A stretch of DNA of 64,000 bases from Hydractinia symbiolongicarpus (Eukaryota; Cnidaria; Hydrozoa; Anthoathecata; Hydractiniidae): positions 24,715,501 to 24,779,500 of the forward strand of contig NC_079881.1 in the NCBI RefSeq assembly GCF_029227915.1. The letters are read 5' to 3'. A model generated the notes under the pieces. The model saw nothing but the letters and a program-made list of their open reading frames with translations, made no database searches and was not told where the DNA came from. Position numbers and translations under genes: made by a program. Positions 24,248 to 38,487 of this stretch are shown here, one piece after another; positions within the stretch are counted from its first letter, which is position 1, and each line of letters begins with the position of its first letter.

Positions 24248-27200
24248 CTAAAACGCATGAGACTTGTAGTTTTCAAAAATGATTTCATTTTTGATGAGAC
24301 GCTGTATAAAAGGAGTTTAATCGCCGGCAAACGAAAACCCGCGATTTGCCGTAATTCCCGGGCTTGACCCGTATAGTCGAATGTATACAAAGAAAGTAAA
24401 CTTGGAGTAAACTCATTTTCCGAACGATTTTTTAAATTAATTTTTTACCACTAAAACGCATAAGACTTGTAGTTTTCAAAAACGATTTCATTTTTGATGA
24501 GACGCTGAATAAAATGAGTTTAATCGCCGGCAAACGAAAACCTGCAATTTCCCGTAAATCCCGGACTCGGCCCGTATAGTCAAAAGTATACAAAGAAAGT
24601 ACCCAGGGAGTAAACTCATTTCCCGAACGATTTTTTAAATTATTTTTTCACCACTAAGACGCATGAGACTTGTAGTTTTCAAAAATGATTTCGTTATTGA
24701 TGAGACGCTGAATAAAGGGAGTTTAATCGCCGGCAAACGAAAACCCGCGATTTCCCGTAAATCCCTGGCTTGGCCGTATAGTCGAATGTATACAAAAAAA
24801 ATACCCAGGGAGTACACTCATTACCCGAACGATTTTTTAAATTATTTCTTCACCACTAAAACGCATGAGACTTGTAGTTTTCAAAATTGATTTCATTTTT
24901 GATGAGACGCTGAATAAAAGAAGTTTAATCGGCGGCAAACGAAAGCCCGAGATTTCCCGTAAATCCCGGGCTTGGCCCGCATAGTCGAATGTATACAAAG
25001 AAAGTACCCAGGGAGTAAACTCATTTCCCGAACGATTTTTTAAATTATTTTTTCACCAGTAAGACGCATGAGACTTGTAGTTTTCAGAAATGATTTCATT
25101 TTTGATGAGACGCTGAATAAAAGGAGTTTAATCGCCGGCTAACGAAAAACCGCGATTTTCCGTATATCACGGACTCGGCCCGTACAGTGAAAAGTATACA
25201 AAGAAAGTACCCAGGGAGTAAACTCATTTCCCAAACGATTCTTTAAATTTTTTTTTCACCACTAAAACGCATGAGACTTGTAGTTTTCAAAAATGATTTC
25301 ATTTTTGATGAGACGCTGAATAAAGGGATTTTAATCGCCGGCAAACGAAAACCCGCGATTTCCCGTAAATCCCTGGCTTGGCCGTATAGTCGAATGTATA
25401 CAAAAAAAATACCCAGGGAGTACACTCATTACCCGAACGATTTTTTAAATTATTTCTTCACCACTAAAACGCATGAGACTTGTAGTTTTCAAAATTGATT
25501 TCATTTTTGATGAGACGCTGAATAAAAGAAGTTTAATCGGCGGCAAACGAAAGCCCGAGATTTCCCGTAAATCCCGGGCTTGGCCCGCATAGTCGAATGT
25601 ATACAAAGAAAGTACCCAGGGAGTAAACTCATTTCCCGAACGATTTTTTAAATTATTTTTTCACCAGTAAGACGCATGAGACTTGTAGTTTTCAGAAATG
25701 ATTTCAATTTTGATGAGACGCTGAATAAAAGGAGTTTAATCGCCGGCTAACGAAAAACCGCAATTTTCCGTATATCACGGACTTGGCCCGTACAGTGAAA
25801 AGTATACAAAGAAAGTACCCAGGGAGTAAACTCATTTCCCAAACGATTCTTTAAATTATTTTTCACCACTAAAACGCATGAGACTTGTAGTTTTCAAAAA
25901 TGATTTCATTTTTGATGAGATGCACAATAAAAGGAGTTTAATCGCCGGCAAACGAAAACCCGCGATTTGCCGTAAATCCCGGGCTTGACCCGTATAGTGA
26001 AATGTATCCAAAGAAAGTAAACTGGGAGTAAACTCATTTCCCCATCGATTTTTTAAATTAATTTTTTACCACTAAAACGCATAAGACTTGTAGTTTTCAA
26101 AAACGATTTCATTTTTGATGAGACGCTGAATAAAATGAGTTTAATCGCCGGCAAACGAAAACCTGCAATTTCCCGCAAATTCTGGACTCGGCCCGTATAG
26201 TCAAAAGTATACAAAGAAAGTACCCAGGGAGTAAACTCATTTCCCAAACGATTCTTTAAATTATATTTTCACCACTAAAACGCATGAGACTTGTACTTTT
26301 CAAAAATGATTTCATTTTTGATGAGACGCTGAATAAAAGAAGTTTAATCGCCGGCAAACGAAAACCCGCGATTTCCCGTAAATCCCGGGCTTGGCCCGTA
26401 TAGTCGAATGTATACAAAGAAAGTACCCAGGGAGTAAACTCATTTACCGAACGATTTTTTAAATTATTTTTTCACCACTAAGACGCATGAGACTTGTAGT
26501 TTTCAAAAATGATTTCGTTATTGATGAGACGCTGAATAAAGGGAGTTTAATCGCCGGCAAACGAAAACCCGCGATTTCCCGTAAATCCCTGGCTTGGCCG
26601 TATAGTCGAATGTATACAAAAAAAATACCCAGGGAGTACACTCATTACCCGAACGATTTTTTAAATTATTTCTTCACCACTAAAACGCATGAGACTTGTA
26701 GTTTTCAAAATTGATTTCATTTTTGATGAGACGCTGAATAAAAGAAGTTTAATCGGCGGCAAACGAAAGCCCGAGATTTCCCGTAAATCCCGGGCTTGGC
26801 CCTCATAGTCGAATGTATACAAAGAAAGTACCCAGGGAGTAAACTCATTTCCCGAACGATTTTTTAAATTATTTTTTCACCAGTAAGACGCATGAGACTT
26901 GTAGTTTTCAGAAATGATTTCATTTTTGATGAGACGCTGAATAAAAGGAGTTTAATCGCCGGCTAAAGAAAAACCGCGATTTTCCGTATATCACGGACTC
27001 GGCCCGTACAGTGAAAAGTATACAAAGAAAGTACCCAGGGAGTAAACTCATTTCCCAAACGATTCTTTAAATTATTTTTTCACCACTAAAACGCATGAGA
27101 CTTGTAGTTTTCAAAAATGATTTCATTTTTGATGAGACGCTGAATAAAAGAGGTTTAATCGCCGGCAAACGAAAACCCGCGAATTCCCGTATATCCTGGA

Positions 27201-28377
27201 ATTGGCCCGTATAGTCGAATGTATACAAAGAAAGTAAACTGGGAGTAAACTCATTTTCCGAACGATTTTTTAAATTAATTTTTTACCACTAAAACGAATA
27301 AGACTTGTAGTTTTCAAAAACGATTTCATTTTTGATAAGACGCTGAATAAAAGGAGTTTAATCGCCGGCAAACGAAAACCCGCAATTTGCCGTAAATCCC
27401 GGACTCGGCCCGTATAGTCAAAAGTATACAAAGAAAGTACCAAGGGAGTAAACTCACTTCCCGAACGATTCTTTAAATTATTTTTTCACCACTAAAACGC
27501 ATGAGACTTGTAGTTTTTAAAAATGATTTCATTCTTGATGAGACGCTGAATAAAAGGAGTTTAATCGCCGGCAAACGAAATCCCGCGATTTTCCGTATAT
27601 CACGGCCTCGGCCCGTACAGTGAAAAATATACAAAGAAAGTACCCAGGGAGTTAAGTCATTTGCCGAACGATTTTTTGAATTATTTCTTCACCACTAAAA
27701 CGCATGAGACTTGTAGTTTCCAAAAATGATTTCATTTTTGATGAGACGCACAATAAAAGGAGTTTAATCGCCGGCAAACGAAAACCCGCGATTTGCCGTA
27801 AATCCCGGGCTTGACCCGTATAGTGAAATGTATTCAAAGAAAGTAAACTGGGAGTAAACTCATTTCCCGATCGATTTTTTAAATTATTTTTTACCACTAA
27901 AACGCATAAGACTTGTAGTTTTCAAAAATGATTTCATTTTTGATGAGACGCTGAATAAAAGGAGTTTAATCTCCGGCAAACGAAAACCCGCGATTTCCCG
28001 TAAATCCCGGACCCGGCCCGTATAGTCAAAAGTATACAGAGAATGTACGCAGGGAGTAAACTCATTTCCCGAACGATTCTTTAAATTATATTTTCACCAC
28101 TAAAACGCATGAGACTTGTACTTTTCAAAAATGATTTCATTTTTGATGAGACGCTGAATAAAAGAAGTTTAATCGCCGGCAAACGAAAACCCGCGATTTC
28201 CCGTAAATCCCGGGCTTGGCCCGTATAGTCGAATGTATACAAAGAAAGTACCCAGGGAGTAAACTCATTTCCCGAACGATTTTTTAAATTATTTTTCACC
28301 ACTAAGACGCATGAGACTTGTAGTTTTCAAAAATGATTTCGTTATTGATGAGACGCTGAATAAAGGGAGTTTAATCG
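24248..28377 (+). repeat. Family B segment, second copy of the large duplication
   Basis: Counterpart of 17760-23105, with GGCGGC at 24931, 25539 and 26755. Shared rare variants include CTGTATAAAAGG (24305), GCCGTAATTCCC, AACTTGGAG, AACGAATAAG and ACAGAGAATGTACGC. It lacks one 1216-bp 6-mer relative to the first copy. It stops matching near 28377, where this copy continues into CGCCGGCAAACG. Confidence 0.8.
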
Positions 28378-31300
28378 CCGGCAAACGAAAACCCGCGATT
28401 TCCCGTAAATCCCTGGCTTAGCCGTATAGTCGAATGTATACAAAAAAAATACCCAGGGAGTACACTCATTACCCGAACGATTTTTTAAATTATTTTTTCA
28501 CCACTAAGACGCATGAGACTTGTAGTTTTCAAAAATGATTTCGTTATTGATGAGACGCTGAATAAAGGGAGTTTAATCGCCGGCAAACGAAAACCCGCGA
28601 TTTCCCGTAAATCCCTGGCTTGGCCGTATAGTCGAATGTATACAAAAAAAATACCCAGGGAGTACACTCATTACCCGAACGATTTCTTAAATTATTTCTT
28701 CACCACTAAAACGCATGAGACTTGTAGTTTTCAAAATTGATTTCATTTTTGATGAGACGCTGAATAAAAGAAGTTTAATCGGCGGCAAACGAAAGCCCGA
28801 GATTTCCCGTAAATCCCGGGCTTGGCCCGCATAGTCGAATGTATACAAAGAAAGTACCCAGGGAGTAAACTCATTTCCCGAACGATTTTTTAAATTATTT
28901 TTTCACCAGTAAGACGCATGAGACTTGTAGTTTTCAGAAATGATTTCATTTTTGATGAGACGCTGAATAAAAGGAGTTTAATCGCCGGCTAACGAAAAAC
29001 CGCAATTTTCCGTATATCACGGACTCGGCCCGTACAGTGAAAAGTATACAAAGAAAGTACCCAGGTAGTAAACTCATTTCCCAAACGATTCTTTAAATTA
29101 TTTTTTCACCACTAAAACGCATGAGACTTGTAGTTTTCAAAAATGATTTCATTTTTGATGAGACGCTGAATAAAAGAGGTTTAATCGCCGGCAAACGAAA
29201 ACCCGCGAATTCCCCTATATCCTGGAATCGGCCCGTATAGTCGAATGTATACAAAGAAAGTAAACTGGGAGTAAACTCATTTTCCGAACGATTTTTTAAA
29301 TTAATTTTTTACCACTAAAACGCATAAGACTTGTAGTTTTCAAAAACGATTTCATTTTTGATAAGACGCTGAATAAAAGGAGTTTAATCGCCGGCAAACG
29401 AAAACCCGCAATTTGCCGTAAATCCCGGACTCGGCCCGTATAGTCAAAAGTATACAAAGAAAGTACCCAGGGAGTAAACTCACTTCCCGAACGATTCTTT
29501 AAATTATTTTTTCACCACTAAAACGCATGAGACTTGTAGTTTTTAAAAATGATTTCATTCTTGATGAGACGCTGAATAAAAGGAGTTTAATCGCCGGCAA
29601 ACGAAATCCCGCGATTTTCCGTATATCACGGCCTCGGCCCGTACAGTGAAAAATATACAAAGAAAGTACCCAGGGAGTTAAGTCATTTGCCGAACGATTT
29701 TTTGAATTATTTCTTTACCACTAAAACGCATGAGACTTGTAGTTTCCAAAAATGATTTCATTTTTGATGAGACGCACAATAAAATGAGTTTAATCGCCGG
29801 CAAACGAAAACCCGCGATTTGCCGTAAATCCCGGGCTTGACCCGTATAGTGAAATGTATTCAAAGAAAGTAAACTGGGAGTAAACTCACTTCCCGAACGA
29901 TTCTTTAAATTATTTTTTCACCACTAAAACGCATGAGACTTGTAGTTTTTAAAAATGATTTCATTCTTGATGAGACGCTGAATAAAAGGAGTTTAATCGC
30001 CGGCAAACGAAATCCCGCGATTTTCCGTATATCACGGCCTCGGCCCGTACAGTGAAAAATATACAAAGAAAGTACCCAGGGAGTTAAGTCATTTGCCGAA
30101 CGATTTTTTGAATTATTTCTTCACCACTAAAACGCATGAGACTTGTAGTTTCCAAAAATGATTTCATTTTTGATGAGACGCACAATAAAAGGAGTTTAAT
30201 CGCCGGCAAACGAAAACCCGCGATTTGCCGTAAATCCCGGGCTTGACCCGTATAGTGAAATGTATTCAAAGAAAGTAAACTGGGAGTAAACTCATTTCCC
30301 GATCGATTTTTTAAATTATTTTTTACCACTAAAACGCATAAGACTTGTAGTTTTCAAAAATGATTTCAATTTTGATGACACGCTGAATAAAAGGAGTTTA
30401 ATCTCCGGCAAACGAAAACCCGCGATTTCCCGTAAATCCCGGACCCGGCCCGTATAGTCAAAAGTATACAGAGAATGTACGCAGGGAGTAAACTCATTTC
30501 CCGAACGATTCTTTAAATTATATTTTCACCACTAAAACGCATGAGACTTGTACTTTTCAAAAATGATTTCATTTTTGATGAGACGCTGAATAAAAGAAGT
30601 TTAATCGCCGGCAAACGAAAACCCGCGATTTCCCGTAAATCCCGGGCTTGGCCCGTATAGTCGAATGTATACAAAGAAAGTACCCAGGGAGTAAACTCAT
30701 TTCCCGAACGATTTTTTAAATTATTTTTCACCACTAAGACGCATGAGACTTGTAGTTTTCAAAAATGATTTCGTTATTGATGAGACGCTGAATAAAGGGA
30801 GTTTAATCGTCGGCAAACGAAAACCCGCGATTTCCCGTAAATCCCTGGCTTAGCCGTATAGTCGAATGTATACAAAAAAAATACCCAGGGAGTACACTCA
30901 TTACCCGAACGATTTTTTAAATTATTTCTTCACCACTAAAACGCATGAGACTTGTAGTTTTCAAAATTGATTTCATTTTTGATGAGACGCTGAATAAAAG
31001 AAGTTTAATCGGCGGCAAACGAAAGCCCGAGATTTCCCGTAAATCCCGGGCTTGGCCCGCATAGTCGAATGTATACAAAGAAAGTACCCAGGGAGTAAAC
31101 TCATTTCCCGAACGATTTTTTAAATTATTTTTTCACCAGTAAGACGCATGAGACTTGTAGTTTTCAGAAATGATTTCATTTTTGATGAGACGCTGAATAA
31201 AAGGAGTTTAATCGCCGGCTAACGAAAAACCGCGATTTTCCGTATATCACGGACTCGGCCCGTACAGTGAAAAGTATACAAAGAAAGTACCCAGGGAGTA

Positions 31301-34300
31301 AACTCATTTCCCAAACGATTCTTTAAATTATTTTTTCACCACTAAAACGCATGAGACTTGTAGTTCTCAAAAATGATTTCATTTTTGATGAGACGCTGAA
31401 TAAAAGAAGTTTAATCGCCGGCAAACGAAAACCCGCGATTTCCCGTATATCCTGGAATCGGCCCGTATAGTCGAATGTATACAAAGAAAGTAAACTGGGA
31501 GTAAACTCATTTTCCGAACGATTTTTTAAATTAATTTTTTACCACTAAAACGCATAAGACTTGTAGTTTTCAAAAACGATTTCATTTTTGATGAGACGCT
31601 GAATAAAAGGAGTTTAATCGCCGGCAAACGAAAACCCGCAATTTCCCGTAAATCCCGGACTCGGCCCGTATAGTCAAAAGTATACAAAGAAAGTACCCAG
31701 GGAGTAAACTCACTTCCCGAACGATTCTTTAAATTATTTTTTCACCACTAAAACGCATGAGACTTGTAGTTTTTAAAAATGATTTCATTCTTGATGAGAC
31801 GCTGAATAAAAGGAGTTTAATCGCCGGCAAACGAAATCCCGCGACTTTCCGTATATCACGGCCTCGGCCCGTACAGTGAAAAGTATACAAAGAAAGTACC
31901 CAGGGAGTAAACTCATTTGCCGAACGATTTTTTGAATTATTTCTTCACCACTAAAACGCATGAGACTTGTAGTTTCCAAAAATGATTTCATTTTTGATGA
32001 GACGCACAATAAAAGGAGTTTAATCGCCGGCAAACGAAAACCCGCGATTTGCCGTAAATCCCGGGCTTGACCCGTATAGTGAAATGTATTCAAAGAAAGT
32101 AAACTGGGAGTAAACTCATTTCCCGATCGATTTTTTAAATTAATTTTTTACCACTAAAACGCATAAGACTTGTAGTTTTCAAAAATGATTTCATTTTTGA
32201 TGAGACGCTGAATAAAAGGAGTTTAATCTCCGGCAAACGAAAACCCGCGATTTCCCGTAAATCCCGGGCTTGGCCCGTATAGTCGAATGTATACAAAGAA
32301 AGTACCCAGGGAGTAAACTCATTTCCCGAACGATTTTTTAAATTATTTTTTCACCACTAAGACGCATGAGACTTGTAGTTTTCAAAAATGATTTCGTTAT
32401 TGATGAGACGCTGAATAAAGGGAGTTTAATCGCCGGCAAACGAAAACCCGCGATTTCCCGTAAATCCCTGGCTTGGCCGTATAGTCGAATGTATACAAAA
32501 AAAATACCCAGGGAGTACACTCATTACCTGAACGATTTTTTAATCTATTTCTTCACCACTAAAACGCATGAGACTTGTAGTTTTCAAAATTGATTTCATT
32601 TTTGATGAGACGCTGAATAAAAGAAGTTTAATCGGCGGCAAACGAAAGCCCGAGATTTCCCGTAAATCCCGGGCTTGGCCCGCATAGTCGAATGTATACA
32701 AAGAAAGTACCCAGAGAGTAAACTCATTTCCCGAACGATTTTTTAAATTATTTTTTCACCAGTAAGACGCATGAGACTTGTAGTTTTCAGAAATGATTTC
32801 ATTTTTGATGAGACGCTGAATAAAAGGAGTTTAATCGCCGGCTAACGAAAAACCGCGATTTTCCGTATATCACGGACTCGGCCCGTACAGTGAAAAGTAT
32901 ACAAAGAAAGTACCCAGGGAGTAAACTCATTTCCCAAACGATTCTTTAAATTGTTTTTTCACCACTAAAACGCATGAGACTTGTAGTTTTCAAAAATGAT
33001 TTCATTTTTGATGAGACGCTGAATAAAAGAGGTTTAATCGCCGGCAAACGAAAACCCGCGAATTCCCGTATATCCTGGAATCGGCCCGTATAGTCGAATG
33101 TATACAAAGAAAGTAAACTGGGAGTAAACTCATTTTCCGAACGATTTTTTAAATTAATTTTTTACCACTAAAACGCATAAGACTTGTAGTTTTCAAAAAC
33201 GATTTCATTTTTGATAAGACGCTGAATAAAAGGAGTTTAATCGCCGGCAAACGAAAACCCGCAATTTGCCGTAAATCCCGGACTCGGCCCGTATAGTCAA
33301 AAGTATACAAAGAAAGTACCCAGGGAGTAAACTCACTTCCCGAACGATTCTTTAAATTATTTTTTCACCACTAAAACGCATGAGACTTGTAGTTTTTAAA
33401 AATGATTTCATTCTTGATGAGACGCTGAATAAAAGGAGTTTAATCGCCGGCAAACGAAATCCCGCGATTTTCCGTATATCACGGCCTCGGCCCGTACAGT
33501 GAAAAATATACAAAGAAAGTACCCAGGGAGTTAAGTCATTTGCCGAACGATTTTTTGAATTATTTCTTCACCACTAAAACGCATGAGACTTGTAGTTTCC
33601 AAAAATGATTTCATTTTTGATGAGACGCACAATAAAAGGAGTTAAATCGCCGGCAAACGAAAACCCGCGATTTGCCGTAAATCCCGGGCTTGACCCGTAT
33701 AGTGAAATGTATTCAAAGAAAGTAAACTGGGAGTAAACTCATTTCCCGATCGATTTTTTAAATTATTTTTTACCACTAAAACGCATAAGACTTGTAGTTT
33801 TCAAAAATGATTTCATTTTTGATGAGACGCTGAATAAAAGGAGTTTAATCTCCGGCAAACGAAAACCCGCGATTTCCCGTAAATCCCGGACCCGGCCCGT
33901 ATAGTCAAAAGTATACAGAGAATGTACGCAGGGAGTAAACTCATTTCCCGAACGATTCTTTAAATTATATTTTCACCACTAAAACGCATGAGACTTGTAC
34001 TTTTCAAAAATGATTTCATTTTTGATGAGACGCTGAATAAAAGAAGTTTAATCGCCGGCAAACGAAAACCCGCGATTTCCCGTAAATCCCGGGCTTGGCC
34101 CGTATAGTCGAATGTATACAAAGAAAGTACCCAGGGAGTAAACTCATTTCCCGAACGATTTTTTAAATTATTTTTCACCACTAAGACGCATGAGACTTGT
34201 AGTTTTCAAAAATGATTTCGTTATTGATGAGACGCTGAATAAAGGGAGTTTAATCGCCGGCAAACGAAAACCCGCGATTTCCCGTAAATCCCTGGCTTAG

Positions 34301-34859
34301 CCGTATAGTCGAATGTATAAAAAAAAAATACCCAGGGAGTACACTCATTACCCGAACGATTTTTTAAATTATTTCTTCACCACTAAAACGCATGAGACTT
34401 GTAGTTTTCAAAATTGATTTCATTTTTGATGAGACGCTGAATAAAAGAAGTTTAATCGGCGGCAAACGAAAGCCCGAGATTTCCCGTAAATCCCGGGCTT
34501 GGCCCGCATAGTCGAATGTATACAAAGAAAGTACCCAGGGAGTGAACTCATTTCCCGAACGATTTTTTAAATTATTTTTTCACCAGTAAGACGCATGAGA
34601 CTTGTAGTTTTCAGAAATGATTTCATTTTTGATGAGACGCTGAATAAAAGGAGTTTAATCGCCGGCTAACGAAAAACCGCGATTTTCCGTATATCACGGA
34701 CTCGGCCCGTACAGTGAAAAGTATACAAAGAAAGTACCCAGGGAGTAAACTCATTTCCCAAACGATTCTTTAAATTATTTTTTCACCACTAAAACGCATG
34801 AGACTTGTAGTTCTCAAAAATGATTTCATTTTTGATGAGACGCTGAATAAAAGAAGTTT
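28378..34859 (+). repeat. Family B, mixed HOR lengths (8- to 17-monomer offsets)
   Basis: GGCGGC markers at 28781, 31011, 32634 and 34458 are 11, 8 and 9 monomers apart. Segments around 27540-28450 recur at about 29970-30890 (offset 2432), and about 30500-32100 recurs at 33950-35540 (offset 3447). Signature variants are the GACGCACAAT monomer followed by GTGAAATGTATTC, ATATCCTGGAATCGG with AAACTGGGAG, and ATGTACGCAGG. It looks like several nested unequal exchanges within one family. Confidence 0.75.
29478..30290 (+). repeat. Tandem duplication of two monomers (~406 bp each)
   Basis: The pair of monomers at about 29478-29883 (CACTTCCCGAACG, TCATTCTTGATG, TATATCACGGCCTCGG, GAAAAATATAC, GACGCACAAT) is repeated at about 29884-30290. 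The junction near 29880 is a hybrid: GTATTCAAAGAAAGTAAACT, usually followed by TCATTTCCCGATCG, runs into TCACTTCCCGAACG. Confidence 0.8.
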
Positions 34860-36683
34860 AATCGCCGGCAAACGAAAACCCGCGATTTCCCGTATATCCT
34901 GGAATCGGCCCGTATAGTCAAATGTATACAAAGAAAGTAAACTGGGAGTAAACTCATTTTCCGAACGATTTTTTAAATTAATTTTTTACCACTAAAACGC
35001 ATAAGACTTGTAGTTTTCAAAAACGATTTCATTTTTGATGAGACGCTGAATAAAAGGAGTTTAATCGCCGGCAAACGAAAACCCGCAATTTCCCGTAAAT
35101 CCCGGACTCGGCCCGTATAGTCAAAAGTATACAAAGAAAGTACCCAGGGAGTAAACTCACTTCCCGAACGATTCTTTAAATTATTTTTTCACCACTAAAA
35201 CGCATGAGACTTGTAGTTTTTAAAAATGATTTCATTCTTGATGAGACGCTGAATAAAAGGAGTTTAATCGCCGGCAAACGAAATCCCGCGATTTTCCGTA
35301 TATCACGGCCTCGGCCCGTACAGTGAAAAGTATACAAAGAAAGTACCCAGGGAGTAAACTCATTTGCCGAACGATTTTTTGAATTATTTCTTCACCACTA
35401 AAACGCATGAGACTTGTAGTTTCCAAAAATGATTTCATTTTTGATGAGACGCACAATAAAAGGAGTTTAATCGCCGGCAAACGAAAACCCGCGATTTACC
35501 GTAAATCCCGGGCTTGACCCGTATAGTGAAATGTATTCAAAGAAAGTAAACTGGGAGTAAACTCATTTCCCGATCGATTTTTTAAATTAATTTTTTACCA
35601 CTAAAACGCATAAGACTTGTAGTTTTCAAAAATGATTTCATTTTTGATGAGACGCTGAATAAAAGGAGTTTAATCTCCGGCAAACGAAAACCCGCGATTT
35701 CCCGTAAATCCCGGACCCGGCCCGTATAGTCAAAAGTATACAGAAAATGTACGCAGGGAGTAAACTCATTTCCCGAACGATTCTTTAAATTATATTTTCA
35801 CCACTAAAACGCATGAGACTTGTACTTTTCAAAAATGATTTCATTTTTGATGAGACGCTGAATAAAAGAAGTTTAATCGCCGGCAAACGAAAACCCGCGA
35901 TTTCCCGTAAATCCCGGGCTTGGCCCGTATAGTCGAATGTATACAAAGAAAGTACCCAGGGAGTAAACTCATTTCCCGAACGATTTTTTAAATTATTTTT
36001 TCACCACTAAGACGCATGAGACTTGTAGTTTTTAAAAATGATTTCGTTATTGATGAGACGCTGAATAAAGGGAGTTTAATCGCCGGCAAACGAAAACCCG
36101 CGATTTCCCGTAAATCCCTGGCTTGGCCGTATAGTCGAATGTATACAAAAAAAATACCCAGGGAGTACACTCATTACCCGAACGATTTTTTAAATTATTT
36201 CTTCACCACTAAAACGCATGAGACTTGTAGTTTTCAAAATTGATTTCATTTTTGATGAGACGCTGAATAAAAGAAGTTTAATCGGCGGCAAACGAAAACC
36301 CGAGATTTCCCGTAAATCCCGGGCTTGGCCCGCATAGTCGAATGTATACAAAGAAAGTACCCAGGGAGTAAACTCATTTCCCGAACGATTTTTTAAATTA
36401 TTTTTTCACCACTAAGACGCATGAGACTTGTAGTTTTCAAAAATGATTTCATTTTTTATGAGACGCTGAATAAAAGGAGTCTAATCGCCGGCAAACGAAA
36501 ACCCTCGATTTTCCATAAATCCCGGACTCGGCCCGTATAGTCAAAAGTATACAAAGAAAGTACCCAGGGAGTAAACTCATTTCCCGACGATTTTTTAAAT
36601 TATTTTTCACCACTGGAACGCATGAGACTTGTAGTTTTCAAAAATGATTTCGTTATTGATGAGACGCTAAATAAAAGGAGTTT
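34860..36683 (+). repeat. Family B 9-mer HOR, copy 1 (1824 bp)
   Basis: Begins at the CCCGTATATCCTGGAATCGG monomer and runs through the GACGCACAAT, ACAGAAAATGTACGC, TACTTTTC, CCTGGCTTGGCC and GGCGGC monomers (marker at 36284, with AAAACCCGAG). It ends with a TATGAGACGC/CCCTCGATTTTCC monomer and a CACTGGAACG/GACGCTAAAT monomer. A very similar segment lies 19057 bp downstream, at about 53880-55740. Confidence 0.75.
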
Positions 36684-38229
36684 AATCGCCGGCAAACGAA
36701 AACCCGCGATTTCCCGTATATCCTGGAATCGGCCCGTATAGTCGAATGTATACAAAGAAAGTAAACTGGGAGTAAACTCATTTTCCGAACGATTTTTTAA
36801 ATTAATTTTTTACCACTAAAACGCATAAGACTTGTAGTTTTCAAAAACGATTTCATTTTTGATGAGACGCTGAATAAAAGGAGTTTAATCGCCGGCAAAC
36901 GAAAACCCGCAATTTCCCGTAAATCCCCGACTCGGCCCGTATAGTCAAAAGTATACAAAGAAAGTACCCAGGGAGTAAACTCACTTCCCGAACGATTCTT
37001 TAAATTATTTTTTCACCACTAAAACGCATGAGACTTGTAGTTTTTAAAAATGATTTCATTCTTGATGAGACGCTGAATAAAAGGAGTTTAATCGCCGGCA
37101 AACGAAATCCCGCGATTTTCCGTATATCACGGCCTCGGCCCGTACAGTGAAAAGTATACAAAGAAAGTACCCAGGGAGTAAACTCATTTGCCGAACGATT
37201 TTTTGAATTATTTCTTCACCACTAAAACGCATGAGACTTGTAGTTTCCAAAAATGATTTCATTTTTGATGAGACGCACAATAAAAGGAGTTTAATCGCCG
37301 GCAAACGAAAACCCGCGATTTACCGTAAATCCCGGGCTTGACCCGTATAGTGAAATGTATTCAAAGAAAGTAAACTGGGAGTAAACTCATTTCCCGATCG
37401 ATTTTTTAAATTAATTTTTTACCACTAAAACGCATAAGACTTGTAGTTTTCAAAAATGATTTCATTTTTGATGAGACGCTGAATAAAAGGAGTTTAATCT
37501 CCGGCAAACGAAAACCCGCGATTTCCCGTAAATCCCGGACCCGGCCCGTATAGTCAAAAGTATACAGAAAATGTACGCAGGGAGTAAACTCATTTCCCGA
37601 ACGATTCTTTAAATTATATTTTCACCACTAAAACGCATGAGACTTGTACTTTTCAAAAATGATTTCATTTTTGATGAGACGCTGAATAAAAGAAGTTTAA
37701 TCGCCGGCAAACGAAAACCCGCGATTTCCCGTAAATCCCGGGCTTGGCCCGTATAGTCGAATGTATACAAAGAAAGTACCCAGGGAGTAAACTCATTTCC
37801 CGAACGATTTTTTAAATTATTTTTTCACCACTAAGACGCATGAGACTTGTAGTTTTTAAAAATGATTTCGTTATTGATGAGACGCTGAATAAAGGGAGTT
37901 TAATCGCCAGCAAACGAAAACCCGCGATTTCCCGTAAATCCCTGGCTTGGCCGTATAGTCGAATGTATACAAAAAAAATACCCAGGGAGTACACTCATTA
38001 CCCGAACGATTTTTTAAATTATTTCTTCACCACTAAAACGCATGAGACTTGTAGTTTTCAAAATTGATTTCATTTTTGATGAGACGCTGAATAAAAGAAG
38101 TTTAATCGGCGGCAAACGAAAACCGGAGATTTCCCGTAAATCCCGGGCTTGGCCCGCATAGTCGAATGTATACAAAGAAAGTACCCAGGGAGTAAACTCA
38201 TTTCCCGAACGATTTTTTAAATTATTTTT
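36684..38229 (+). repeat. Family B 9-mer HOR, partial copy 2
   Basis: Matches 34860-36405 at offset 1824. After the GGCGGC monomer (38108) it goes straight to the CACTGGAACG monomer and skips the CCCTCGATTTTCC monomer. Its second half is also the first of the 1216-bp units that follow. Confidence 0.75.
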
Positions 38230-38487
38230 CACCACTGGAACGCATGAGACTTGTAGTTTTCAAAAATGATTTCGTTATTGATGAGACGCTAAATAAAAGG
38301 AGTTTAATCGCCGGCAAACGAAAACCCGCGATTTCCCGTAAATCCCGGCCTTGACCCGTATAGTCGAATGTATACAAAGAAAGTAAACTGGGAGTAAACT
38401 CATTTCCCGAACGATTTTTTAAATTATTTTTTCACCACTAAGACGCATGAGACTTGTAGTTTTTAAAAATGATTTCGTTATTGATGA
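37272..38487 (+). repeat. Family B 6-mer HOR, copy 1 of 4 (1216 bp)
   Basis: Bounded by the GACGCACAATAAAAGG variant. The order is GTGAAATGTATTC, ATAAGACTTG, ACAGAAAATGTACGC, TACTTTTC, AAAGGG with CCTGGCTTGGCC and A8, GGCGGC, CACTGGAACG, CCCGGCCTTGACC. It has a private AACCGGAG (about 38121) where the others have AACCCGAG. Confidence 0.9.
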
